From Lojkania enalia (lineage: Eukaryota; Ascomycota; Dothideomycetes; Pleosporales), in contig ML986607.1 of NCBI GenBank assembly GCA_010094045.1, forward strand, positions 164,566 through 228,565: a stretch of 64,000 nt of DNA. Direction: 5' to 3'. Below are positions 38,161 through 49,049 of the stretch, one piece after another. The translations under genes were made by a program, and so were the position numbers. How positions within the stretch are numbered: the stretch's first letter is position 1; each line of letters begins with the position of its first letter. The notes below the pieces were generated by a model. That model was not told where the DNA came from and made no database searches. It saw only the letters and a list, made by a program, of their open reading frames with translations.

Positions 38161-38870
38161 CATGGCTTCGCCGGAGCAACAAGCACTATTCCAGCGGTTG
38201 TCCACCGGCTGCGAATTTACTCTTGATCCCAAGAAATCTGTCAAAGCTGAGTTCGCGCGACTAGCCAAGATTCGCAGTTAAGTTGGTGGGGGGGGGGGGA
38301 GAATGGAACGAGCATTGGCTTGAATGCTTCGATTCTGAAGACGGATATTATCCCGGCTATAGGTCTCGTATTCATATTTTAGATTCTATCACTAACATTC
38401 TATAGAATATTCAAGACTCCCCCGGCCTTCTAACTCAATGTGGTTCCCTTAGGGAGGAAACGCCTTTAGTCCGAACCGGTTTGAATGATACCGACTTCTG
38501 AAAAATATCGCCAGTTTTTCCGGACTGCTCATTAATGCGGCCGCCACGTCGGACCCAACACCTGGAGTCCCGCATGGAGAAGGTGCTTCAACGATATTTG
38601 GAGGCACACCAATTTTGGAGGCTATGCTAGAACAGGTAAGCGTAAGACAATTCGTTGAAGCGATTCCAGCTGACTGGGTGTTTAGGTCGACCTACACAAC
38701 TTCAGAAACTTTGCTTCAGCGTTTACCAGGATTTTACTTTAAAGAAGAACGCTTCAGCCGCAGAAGAGTTCCATCACCTTGCAGAGAAACGGAACTGGCG
38801 GGGAGGTCTATTGCAGAAGCAAAAGCGATGTTGTCTTGGCGTGTGCCAGAATAGGGTCATTTTTGTGAAC
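38161..38870 (+). pseudogene. Broken copies of a fungal-specific family (module 'AEF.RLA..W')
   Basis: Two fragments resemble the N-terminal module of the genes that follow. The first (38,161-38,345) begins 'MASPEQQALFQRLSTGCEFT' and contains 'VKAEFARLAKI', then meets a TAA and a run of twelve G (38,288-38,299). After that the reading continues in another frame as 'EWNEHWLECFDSEDGYYPGY'. The second (38,655-38,860) reads 'ASAAEEFHHLAEKRNWRGG'. Neither continues into a C-terminal domain in frame. They are either dead paralogues or damaged exons of the gene at 38,892-39,607. The function of the family is unknown. Confidence 0.45.
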
Positions 38871-38891
38871 AGTGGATTACGCCAGTAGCGA

Positions 38892-39607
38892 ACACCTACG
38901 ACGTTCCCAGCTCTCAATGGATTATCGTAAATACACCCTCCACTAGTTATTTTACTGGAAGTCGACCGGTTGTCTCGAACACACCGAATGAAAACAGCGA
39001 CGTGACGAGTGAACAATGGAATGTCGTATACACTCTGACCGAGAGTGACAACGGAAGTATTTCTGGAGGTATAGAGCTCGATGACGCTTGACACCTTATC
39101 TCTTCTAACTATAGCCCCTTCTGGTCCAAGTTCGACCCATTCCAACCAGATCCTATTGCAGCAATAGCAGGAGATTTTGATCGACTCACTATTCATCAAG
39201 GCTGGTCAGGAAATCGGAAACAGTTGCGCCGTCGCCGACACGAGGCTTCCTCCACCGAGATTGGATTTCAATTCCAAATTCAGGGAGACCAGCTACAGGC
39301 ATGGCAGGCGCTATGCAAAGAGGTAGGACTTAAAGTTATTCCTCCCACAATTACTCAATGTAAGAATGTAAGATTGGCCTCCGAAAATCCGTTGCTGTAT
39401 CCAAAATTGATGTTTTCAGGAGTTAAATGGTATTTTGATCGATCTCCTCAACCTTATTAACCATCGTCGCAGCAAAGGGGCTATCCTGTTGGTAAAGTTC
39501 GAAACATTTAGCGACTTTCTCTCTTACACAAAGGTAGGAAATGTCTTTCCAAGGACCCTATCAAAGAAGGAGGGCTTTATTAAGGGCCTACTTCACCACT
39601 TCATGTA
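38892..39607 (+). CDS. Fungal-specific protein of unknown function, 5' end uncertain
   Basis: Exons end at about 39,078, then run 39,127-39,367 and 39,420-39,607. The last intron (39,368-39,419, GTAAGA...TTTCAG) splices in frame, 'TQCKN' to 'ELNGILIDLLNLINHRRS'. The C-terminal half has the family pattern W-Q-x-L-C, P-x-x-I-T-Q-C-K, a helix ending H-R-R-S, and a final 'FIKGLLHHFM'. This is the same architecture as the protein at 40,214-40,840. A preceding module 'GDFDRLTIHQGWSG' matches the 'EF.RLA..W' pattern. The upstream exon is low-complexity, with repeated Q-W. No start codon is convincing, so the beginning may lie in the damaged region upstream. No enzymatic motif is seen. Confidence 0.45.
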
Positions 39608-40213
39608 ATATTTAGTAACAATTCAAAGTAGCGTGGGTTGCGGTCAAGAATTTGGGCAAAAGGAAGCTCTCCCATTGATATCCCAGATAGAAGCAATACA
39701 AGAGATGATCACTCCTGCAGTTCCTCGACTTGGTTCTTTCATAATGCGTATTTGTTTGATGTGTTAACTTCGGCATCAAGTCGTTTCCGAGCAAGCCTTT
39801 CACTATCTCAATTTCTGACCATCACGAAATTTCTAGTTTTGACTTATTATGGTGAAAAAACAGCCCGGGTTTCACGCGACTATATTAAAATTTGATCACA
39901 TTATATAATACAATATTAATTCCCTCAACAACATGTTCGACTATTCAATTCACACTCCAGTAATAAGCCCTTAAACTGTAAGATAATCCTATGCTTCTCT
40001 GGAAAGCCGGGAAGGTTGCAGGCCAAGTAGACTTAGAAGTTGGTTACTTCCGAAAACTCTAGCTATTCAACACGACACAAAAGATCCGTCTATCATATTC
40101 CAAAGGTGGGCACCTTGTGGAATGGAGGATTCCCTAGCGGTCGTTAACGCTAATTTCAGACCAAGCTCTTTCCACTTCCTTACATCTTCGTTTCCCCGAG
40201 CATCGTGACGAAG

Positions 40214-40840
40214 ATGGCCAAGAAGTGGAAGAAAGCTCGCGCTGCTAGTGAGTTCTACTAGCTGTTATAAAATAGCTCACTGATACCATACAGCCCGATC
40301 CTTTGAATCTCACACGACTTCAAATTTATACCCACTGGCCTATGCATCTACTCTAGGCATGGACGCGGATAAACCTCCCATTACCGATATCACAACAGAA
40401 TTCGAGCTACTAGAAATCAGCCAAGGACATTCTATGAAAACAAAGGGTCACCGACGTCGCCGAGCCCAATACATAGAGGCTGAGTTCGAGAAGCATTTTG
40501 GTAGCAACACCACAAAGTTGGAGACATGGCAAGACTTGTGCGGTGAAGTGGGGGTTAAGCCCGTTCCGGAATCCATCACCAAATGCAAAAAGGTCGGCTA
40601 TTTCTCATATTCCTACTCTTATCCGCGTGTGTGCCCACTAACGAGAGACAGGCGCTGAAGCACGTCCACATCAACATCATCAACCTACTAGATCATCGAC
40701 GCTCTGGTGGCCTGATCCCACTCATGAAATTCAAATCAGGCAAAGCTTTAAGGGAGTATACAATGAATGGTCACATATTCCCGTTGGTGTACGCTAAAGC
40801 GGATGGGTTTATCAAAATCTTCCTACGTCAAATTCTCTGA
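40214..40840 (+). CDS. Fungal-specific small protein of unknown function (tandem paralogue)
   Basis: Three exons (40,214-40,247; 40,294-40,592; 40,652-40,840) encode a predicted 173 residues. The first intron is GTGAGT...CATACAG (46 bases). The second uses a GTCGGC donor, weaker than usual, with a CTAAC branch site and GACAG acceptor. The protein is basic: 'MAKKWKKARAA' at the N-terminus, 'EAEFEKHFGSNTTKLETWQD' in the middle, then 'ESITKCKK' spliced to 'ALKHVHINIINLLDHRRSGG' and a C-terminal 'ADGFIKIFLRQIL'. The ordering (W-Q-x-L-C, S-I-T-x-C-K-K, N-I-x-x-L-x-x-x-R-R, F-P-x-x-x-A-K) is shared with the gene just upstream, so the two arose by duplication. I know the pattern from many ascomycete proteins but no function for it. 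Confidence 0.65.
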
Positions 40841-41578
40841 ACGGCATGTGTTTTGACACAAGGGATGTAAGAGGTGAAGATTAATATGATCGAAACTATA
40901 AATCCGGTTTGGATCATTAATTGGAATTTAAACTGAGCATGGCAAGGTACACTGAGGTGGATTAGTTGCTTAATATTCTCAAGAAATGCACCGGGAGACG
41001 AGGCAACCTATTCCTGATCCTCTAGAACTGCCAAATTAAATTGCCTCTTTGGTATATAAGGCCTTTCATCTTCCCTCATTGCTGTCCCAATGTATATCGG
41101 AAGTAGCATGTCACTCTCTAACGCCTAATAATCCCAGGAAATATACTAATGTTACTTTTACAATCAAAATACTAACTAGCTTCCTTTGCACAAAAGATAA
41201 ATGTTGCTTCCAGCCGTGTATATGACCTTGAATAGGGTTCCACTCTTTTTACCTTGCCACATTGGACTCTATACTACCAATCCAACTGCCAAGTATCACT
41301 CCTAGATAGATTTACGGTCAAATCTCTTTGGCAGCCTCAAATGGGGAATAAGAAGCAAAATATTCGCCGACAATCATTTCATGCGTTTGCACAGTTAACA
41401 ATAGGAGTCAGCGGTCCTCAGATACAGAATTCGGCCTACGAAATTTCATTGCTAAGATTACCCATTTGACCGATGGCAATGGTATGAGTCTGAAACGTCT
41501 CTCAATACGCAAGACTACGCATAGCGAATGATGTAATGCGTAAGAATATAGAGATACCCCACATGGAAGCTGCCCAAA
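40841..41578. other. Intergenic, no gene seen
   Basis: About 740 bases between two convergent genes, presumably holding both terminators. No motif-bearing frame was found. Confidence 0.45.
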
Positions 41579-44500
41579 TCAAACAAGAAAAATATCGACA
41601 AACTCCTTACCAAGATCCATAGCCTCACCATCCATTAACCCATGAACATAGCATTCCCCAACAAGTCCGTATTCTTCGGAGCTAACCTTACGAACCACAA
41701 ATGGAATACTCGCACCGGGGAAAATAGCAACCAGATCGCCAGGCCGCGCCAACCTTGGACCAACACCGACATCTCCATATTGCGTGACAAACGGTTTCCG
41801 AGTTCCAAGTCGCAACGCTACAGAAGCACAGTACAGCTCCGAAGCACGTGAAAGATTATGGCCGAATTTGACCGACCGGTAAACCTTCGGCGAGTATTTG
41901 TGCTTAACCCATCTACCTCTTTCGTTTAAGCTCAAACCTGCACACGCCCAAGCGCTCAAGATAGCTTGCATTAAATGAGGCTTGCGCGTATATTTCCACG
42001 CACTATCTATAAAACCCATCCATCGGTCAAGCTCGACAAAAATTGATTTACCAATCCGTAAAGCTCTTTCCTTTTCGGAGTCAAGTAGTTTTTCGCTCGG
42101 TGGCCAATCCCGAGATAGCCAGGGGGACCGGTGCAATTGTAAGATAGAATCAGCAAAAATACATGCAATATGTAGTCTATACTCCACTGAAAGCGACTTA
42201 TCCAGGTAACAGCATCGAGAATCTCGTGTAGCTCTGAAATTGTTCGATTTAAGCGGAAGGCAATCTCTCGGTTGCGTCCAATCTGGAACCCAAGAGGGGA
42301 GTCCATCCCATGAGCGAGGAAGTCTCTGCGCATAGCATAGTACGTCCACATTTCCCAGATATTTGATCATAGAACGTGTTACATCTACAAAGACTTCCTG
42401 GCTACTCTTAGTGTAGTCAGGAAAGAGCTTTAGCTTTTCAGTGTCACTTGCGAGTCCCAGTAGGGCGTAGACCTTGTCCCGAGGATCAGAGCATTCGTAT
42501 CCACGCAATCGCTCCAGTAACTCCAATAACGGCAGTTGCCGCAATCTAATGCGCAAAAAGCTGATTAAAGAGATCTTTTCCCAAAGTATCGGTCGAGAAA
42601 TTTGTGCACTGTGTCTTTTGTATCTCGTATCGTAATGTTCAGATTCTCTTTGGGGATTTCCGGTTTTATCCGTCTTTGAACCCTCAGAAATGAACCTCAC
42701 AGACTTAGCCATGACGATTTCTTGAAGAGTCCATCCACGGGACCACCAGCGTGATTTCAGTACACGGTCAAATGCGTAGTATCCAAACCCGATTTCGTGC
42801 TCAGAATGAAATTTTAGCAATGATAGGTTGCTAAACCTGCCCTTGTTGATCGTAATGTTGCTTGACCAGAAATGAGACATGGATTCAAGCAGTTGTTGCA
42901 TGTCTACACCGTCCCCATTTATCTCCTCAAGGAAAACGGTGACACGCGACGCAGAGCGATAGATTCTACTCATGAGTGAGACTTGGCAACTCCTCTCCTT
43001 GGGGTCTTCTTGGTTGATGCAAATGGCATCAGCCCACAAACGTGTCTTTGCAGTTGGCCGTCGAATTTGCCGAAGAGCCTTTCCCAGATTTTTGGTTATT
43101 GGAAATCTTTGACCGTCAATGTCGATTTCATCTCCGATTTGGGGGTCACCCCATACGTAGGAAAGTGCTTCGTAATGGCAAGGTCTCAGAAGGTTCACAT
43201 GAAGTACGCTACAGTGTATTGGAGAATCTAAATCATTTGCGGGAAATATATCAATGAGTCGAATTTCCTGATGCTCCTTGAGTGGATTATAGAAAAAAAG
43301 GGCTTTCAAAAGCGTGGGAATTCTAGGATCGGAAACAGAAGATACTTTCCCCGAAGGTTTCACTCCATGGTTTATGGCTTCTACAGCGTCGAATATCAGC
43401 ATAGCTCTACCTATTTCGTGGAAATATCCTTACCTCTGCGATCTTCGTCCGACTTCTGGGGTAAAGCTGCACATTTTAACTCAGTGTCAGCCAGCGCACT
43501 CTTTACATCGTTGTCATTATACTGATACTGAGCATGCAATGGAGAGCCTGAATCGATATCCGCTTGAACTGTAGTATCACATATTTCAGTTGGCATTATG
43601 GTATCCAATGGCTGGCAACAGTATTTCGAGGGAAAGTACTGCCTCATCTGAGAAGCTTGGGGCCTGTGTTCAGGTGATGTAGACCTCATTGCGCGGATCG
43701 CAGCGATCTGCTCGATTGTGAAACCTATCTCTTTCGTACCGTAGAGTGTTGAAAATAAGCGCTCCTGCTCAGGAGCCGGAGGGAAGTGGTTGATCTTCTC
43801 AATAGGAAACCCGTGTAACCATATTACAACCTCGAAGAAAACGCAGCCAAGAGACCATACATCTACTGCAGCCCCAATTCCAGATTTCGAAATATTGTTG
43901 ATCTGCTCTGGTGCTGCGTATCTCCTCGTGAAAAACTTCTTCTCAGACGAGAACCCAGCGGAACAGGCGTACGTGGCACCATCCAGCGTGCAGCATCCAA
44001 AATCGGAGAGTTTGAAGGTAAAATCACCTCGTTGTCCACGGTATGCTAAAATATTAGCAGGTTTAATATCTCCATGTACTATCCTTGCGATATGTAGAGA
44101 CGAAAGAGCAGAAAGGAGACAATTAAAGTCCTCATAAGCGTGAGACAGGATAGTCTTAGTTTCATGGCCATGCTCCAAAATTTGCTGTAGGTCAGAATAG
44201 GCGAGCGGCATCAAAAGGCCAAAGCGGGCTGACAGAAGTATGAGCCCATATCCTTTAGTAATATGAGGGTGTTCCATGGTGACCATAACGAAATATTCCA
44301 GGACTAGGGATGTGACTTGAGCGACTGTTTCGCGCAACTGTTTAGGCCAGTCAAGACTCATGCGCATTCTCTTCAAGGCAACGACTCTCAGTGATGGCCT
44401 CTTGAACACAGCTTTTCTCACATTTGCCACTGCGCCAAATCCAATCATCTTCTTAATACTTAGCTCCGTCCGAAGAAATTTCGCCGCTACAAGACGATAT

Positions 44501-46600
44501 TCAGATGGATCCTTTCGAAAGACCCAAACAGACGCAGCAGATTGCGAGAGGCTACTATGGACCCAAGTTGCTAGAGTAGCTGAAGCGAGCCGACGCTGTG
44601 TTTCTAAGGACGACCCGAGGGTCTCTTGGAGGCCACATACAGCATCACGCAAAGCTAGCAGAGCACACGCAAAGTCGAAATCGGGAAACATCTGGCTCGG
44701 ATAGCTACCAGCGCCACCTCCACCACCATCGGGGAAATATTGATCCAGAACATCGTCAGAGGATGAGTAGTCAGGTGGTCCACTAGCGGAATTGCCTTGG
44801 CCACCGCCATTGCCATTGTCCGCATGATCATCGTCATCGTCGTCGTCATCATCCTGGTCGCTATCCTCGTCTTCGTCTTTACCTTCATTGTTTTTATCAT
44901 CCTCATCCTCTTCATCAGCATCCTCTTCGTCTTGATTCTTATCAGCTTTGCTGTCAGTTTGAACCTCGATATGGCTTCCCCTACCTTCGTAATCCTGGGC
45001 CAAATCCTCATCCTCCGATGAATCTGGCCAAGGGTCTCTCCATATCTGTAGGCTTGCGCCATGCTCGAAGTGCTGAGCTAAATGTTTAATTCGATCCTCG
45101 TAGTTGACCCAGGAGTATCCGCAAAAGCCACACCGTATTGGGAATGACATATTGCCAGTTTGGTACCTATGTTTGTCCAGAAATTGTTCATCCACTCTAA
45201 TATGAGAATGAAAGGTCTCCATGTGTTGTTTAAAATGAGCGTCTCGGAAGAATATTCGGCCTCCTTTTCCGCATTTTAGTTGCTTCTCACTACATGGAAC
45301 CAATCCATCATGATCTGTATCCCAATGATTCTTGTCATCATTTGCCGAAGTTTCGCAGCTCTTAGCCGTACACTTCTTTTCACCACGCCCTACGTCCAAT
45401 GCTCTACCAAGGTTGCAGATCCATGCATATTGGGGATAGGACTGGTTATCGTGCCGTAGCCAATCGCATTTGTTTTTCCATGTGCCTCCACATCCGTGAA
45501 CACACGAGTAACGTTTTTCCTTATCCCATGGCTTCTGCATATTGTGGCCCAATTCTACTGGGCTTTTCTTAGCCGAACATTTTCGGACTTCTAGGGACCG
45601 CTTTTTGGCAGCTGCGTCAAAGGAGACAGCCTCGGTCTCAAGATTGTTAGGCGCAGAATCGAAGCTATGCCTATGCCCCAGGAAAAGATGGTGTTGTTCT
45701 AATTCGGCTCCACTGTCTGCAGTTGCTGGTATGTCAATGTCGGGTTGGGAAATAGATCCCCATTGACATTGGTCGTAGAAGCTGTAAATGCAGCGATAGA
45801 TATCAAAACATTCAATGCCGGTCAAGGTCTTTAGGGCATCAATGGTATCGGGGTCAATAAGTTCCGGTGGATGATCTTCCGTCCACTTACGAAGCAACGA
45901 TTCCTGGGAGGCAATGTTTTCAGTTCTGGAGTGTAGTTGTTGCGTCGATCTTGATTCGAACCAACGATGAATGGCCTTATACGGCTTTCCTGTAACTATC
46001 TCGAACGCATCTAGTTGATCAGGGGACGGTCTCTTGTTAGGATTTGCAAGCACCCAACACTGAATAAAGCTACAATTTTCAATGTCGTGTTTGTTTTCGG
46101 AATTCCGGGCACGTTTTGCAGATTCTATTTTCTCAGGAACTGGTTGACGCCTTTTCCCGGATCTTCTATACGGGAAGCCAGCGATCGTTAGGTCGTTCGG
46201 CTCGCTCGGGAGCGTATCAGCCTAGGAAAATATCAGCCAGTCGGCCATTGGTAGGACTGAGGGAAATTCGTACAGTGCAATAACTTCCGAACATATCGCC
46301 ACAAGTACTCGGTCTTGCAAAGGAATCTGCAGATGAAGTCGTCTGGCTCTCTACGTTAGAAATGCCGGGTTCATGTGTTTGGGAAGATACCCAAGATGTG
46401 TTTGTTACAGCCGCCCCAGCCTCATTGTGAGCAAACGGAGATGTCGGCTGCTGTGACATGCCCACACTACCTTTTGGAAATGCATAAGGACGCATGGGGA
46501 GGACCGGGGCCTTCTTGGGTACAAGCTCCACCTGAGATTCGACATTCAAGTCTAGATTCCAACTCGCAGAAGAAAGCTGCTTCTCCTGTAAACTTGGCAT
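41579..46600 (-). CDS. Homeodomain-like / C2H2 / protein kinase / HET-domain fusion protein
   Basis: Three exons (46,600-46,274; 46,221-43,434; 43,380-41,579) encode a predicted 1,638 residues; an upstream ATG at 46,630 would add ten. Order: disordered N-terminus; two homeodomain-like helices (about 180-202, 'KPYKAIHRWFESR', and a weaker repeat at 228-258); C2H2-like fingers ('CVHGCGGTWKNKCDWLRH' about 348-366; 'CGFCGYSWVNYEDRIKHLAQ' about 473-492); an Asp/Glu linker (about 540-575); kinase (about 700-980, with VVALK, HGDIKPANIL, DFG, AAPEQ); HET (from about 1,100, 'YEALSYVWGDP', then 'RLWADAICINQED'). The catalytic loop is HGD rather than HRD. HET domains drive incompatibility and cell death in fungi, so the kinase may relay a signal to it; that is inference. 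Unspliced, the kinase frame stops 8 bases before an ATG opening the HET frame. GTAAGG...CTGAT...TAG (43,433-43,381) joins them in phase. Confidence 0.75.
46274..46600 (-). other. First exon of the kinase-HET gene
   Basis: Proposed first exon. It splices from ...TGCACT|GTACGA to CTAG|GCTGAT (intron 46,273-46,222, 52 bases, with a CTGAT branch site) and stays in frame. The donor GTACGA is not perfect, so this junction is less certain than the kinase-HET junction. Confidence 0.6.
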
Positions 46601-47636
46601 AATGATTACTATGTAAGGATGATTTCTCAAATGGTAATTCCGCTAGAAGCAAGGCGTTTCTTCAAATGGACACGAAGGCGTTGGTAGTAATGAGATAGGT
46701 TTAGAGTAGCGTGTGAAGTGTGCTTTTAGCTTGAGCTAGTTCTCTAGGGCGAGAGACCTGTTACGATAATTTTTTTTATTTTCAGCCTCCAGGGCGAGAG
46801 GAGCACGGCCTCATCGGTCTCTCGCCCTGAATCTCGCCCTAAATCTCGCCCTGATGCCTGAGGCAGAATCTTATGTCCTTGGCATGCGCCACGGCCGGTG
46901 AAGGCTTTACAACCACAGGGTTCCATTGGTAAGGATTCGTTTCTGAATACTATTTTTAACAGCTACCGATGCCGTGCGACTGTGATGGTTTGGTATTGAA
47001 AATAGGCAACTCACAAGGCATTCGCAAAGTGCTGATCATGTCCAGGCGTCGAACCACCCGCCTTTGAGAGGAAGGCGTCGCCACTACAGAATACGAAGCG
47101 GGACGCAGATACGAGATACCAGTATTCAAAATTTACAAGTGGATGTACCTCCATCGCCTGGTACGAGAAGGGTAATACCTAGAAATAAATTGGTGGGGGC
47201 TTTCATAGAACCACTTGCCTGAGTAGGAGCCTTCATGATGGGTTAAAAAGGGACTAGCATGCATCGTCCACTATAAAAATACATGGGTGCCATTCGAATA
47301 CCCTTTATTCTCCTGTCACCGATATTCAGCCAGCATCTCATCGAACAAAAATTATAGAGCAAAATCGAAGTGCAAAAAGCGAATCAAGTGAATGCATCAC
47401 GTTATGAGGTTGAGTGGATACTGGTACAGTATCTTTTGATACTGTTAATCGAGACTTTTCCACTAGTTACCTTCTGTTGCTTGAAAATTGCTTTTCCGGA
47501 ATCCGGGCTCATCTAACAGATACTCACAAGCACTTTGTTTAAAAAAAAAAAAAAAAATATACAACGCGTGTCGCTTAACAACGGCACTAATAGTCAGAGA
47601 TACTCAAACTAACCCCAAGCCTTCAAAATCCTCATT
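46601..47636. other. Promoter region of the kinase-HET gene with repeated CTCGCCCT motif
   Basis: About 1 kb. Between 46,746 and 46,852 AGGGCGAGAG occurs twice on the plus strand (46,746; 46,791). Its inverse TCTCGCCCT occurs three times at a 12-base step (46,820; 46,832; 46,844). The copies at 46,791-46,800 and 46,819-46,828 could pair as a 10-bp stem with an 18-base loop. This lies 150-250 bp upstream of the start codon. A run of 17 A is at 47,541-47,557. No gene is seen. Confidence 0.5.
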
Positions 47637-48751
47637 TCACAAAATAGCGAGCGCATTGGGCGGGCTCGCTATACCCCCTTTCAAATTCAACACCTCGCTC
47701 GTAAACATGAAGGTCCAGCGTCCTTGCTTTTTACATTCCTCCGCTAGCTCATCAAGCGCAAACATCTCCCCAATCGGCATACCGAACCCTGCCAATAAAA
47801 TCTGATGCATTACATGCTCTGTGGGAGGCCAAGCTTCGAAGCCTGGACAATCGCCTGCAACAGCCGCGATCTTGGTATTCCATAGCCATTCAAGGACTTT
47901 TAGGCTAGATTCAAAGCCTGGGTATTGGAAGGGGGATTGGGACATTATGTGTCGTTTGCGGGAGAGGGGAGCGGATTCGAAGGCTGTTGTGAAACCTAGG
48001 GATCCACGTTAGTTGCCGGTGAGACTTACAAGGAGTTAGGCGTACCAGTTCGCAGAAGAATAATATCACCTGCTTGGAACTCAAAATTACATTCAGCGGC
48101 GATTTGCTTTGCAATGCTCAGGGATACGACGTGGTAATCCAGAGAATCATATTTTATTCCCTTACGCTCGGCGAAGGAGACGTAGTCGATGAGAACACCT
48201 CTGCCGACTATGCCTTGCTTTTCCCAGGCTAGGACAAAATTAATCAGGCCTCTCATCACGTGGACAAAGTGGTACTGCTTACCTTGAATTCCCAATCTCG
48301 ATGTCTTATTTTCAAGGATCTCTTTCTGCTTCAGCCCATTGTAGAATCTTCCGTCTTCAAACCCCCAGTGGCGTAGACCATCCCACTGCGTGCTAGTCTG
48401 TGTGTTTAACGTGATTCGTTCATCCTGCACCATCATCAGCGAAAATTTTTGCATGTGGTATAATGTTTTCCTTACATTCATATTCTTTCCAAGCTCAAAT
48501 ATCTCATGCTTTAGTACATCCCGAAACCCTCCAGTGTAATCCATCTGCTCAAGCTTCCAATTAAGTCCAAACCGTGCGCCAGTCTTTACTTCTTTAGCCG
48601 CAGAGACGGTCCTTTCAGGAGTCAGGTGGTTCAGAGTTCCCAGTTCGTCATCTATACCCCATAGTCCCCATGCTGAGTGAGGAGGGTGCGACGGGTCCAG
48701 AGGCAGCTCCGAAAATTTCGGATATGGTTTCGTCATCTTGTCGGGCGTCAT
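47637..48751 (-). CDS. Cyclase-family (kynurenine formamidase-like) metal-dependent hydrolase
   Basis: Three exons (48,751-48,283; 48,228-48,046; 47,995-47,637) encode a predicted 336 residues. The first intron (GTAAGC...CCTAG, 54 bases) and the second (GTACGC...CCCTAG, 50 bases) both restore the expected family reading: 'LGIQ' to 'AWEKQGIVGRG', and 'LLRTG' to 'FTTAFE'. The putative-cyclase (Pfam Cyclase) fold shows the N-terminal 'GIDDELGTLNHLTPE', the central 'TQWDGLRHWGF' that replaces the bacterial HxGTHxD metal site in fungal members, and 'GVLIDYVSFAERKGI'. Near the end are 'GDCPGFEAWPP' and 'MHQILLAGFGMPIGEMF'. Such proteins hydrolyse amide or ester bonds, or act in aromatic catabolism or secondary metabolism; the substrate is unknown. 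It lies 298 bp downstream of the regulator gene on the same strand. No signal peptide is seen. Confidence 0.8.
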
Positions 48752-49049
48752 CGCAAAAATACGGAATAGTCAGGATAGCAAGTCTCCAAATAGGATTGTC
48801 TAGTCACGTAGAATTTTCATCTTTGGTGCCTGGCTTCACAGTATACTTATTTGAATCTTTGTCCAATTGTACATGAAAGCTGGTCAATCTGGCATGGATG
48901 ATTGTGGGAATGGGCGGGGTGCCGGGTATTGATCTCCGCAACAGCACTCAAGGGAACTAGGCACTACAACTACTCGATCCTAAGGAATATTCCGACATTC
49001 TTGTTCTGGATCCCAAGGCCAATGTATCATGAACGAAATGTAATGGCAA

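Noticed and set aside
43403..43410. Separate kinase and HET genes 8 bp apart
   Set aside because: An 8-bp intergenic gap is implausible for fungal genes, and a canonical in-frame intron bridges the two frames, so one gene is the better model.
47030..47110. tRNA-like stretch with a B-box match (GGTTCGACGCC, minus strand)
   Set aside because: There is no matching acceptor stem, and the anticodon stem-loop lacks T33, so it cannot fold as a tRNA.
48001..48045. Cyclase exon ending 'RTGTPNSL' with donor GTAAGT
   Set aside because: That donor leads to a wrong frame downstream. The GTACGC donor at 48,045 gives 'RTG' to 'FTTAFE', as expected for the family.
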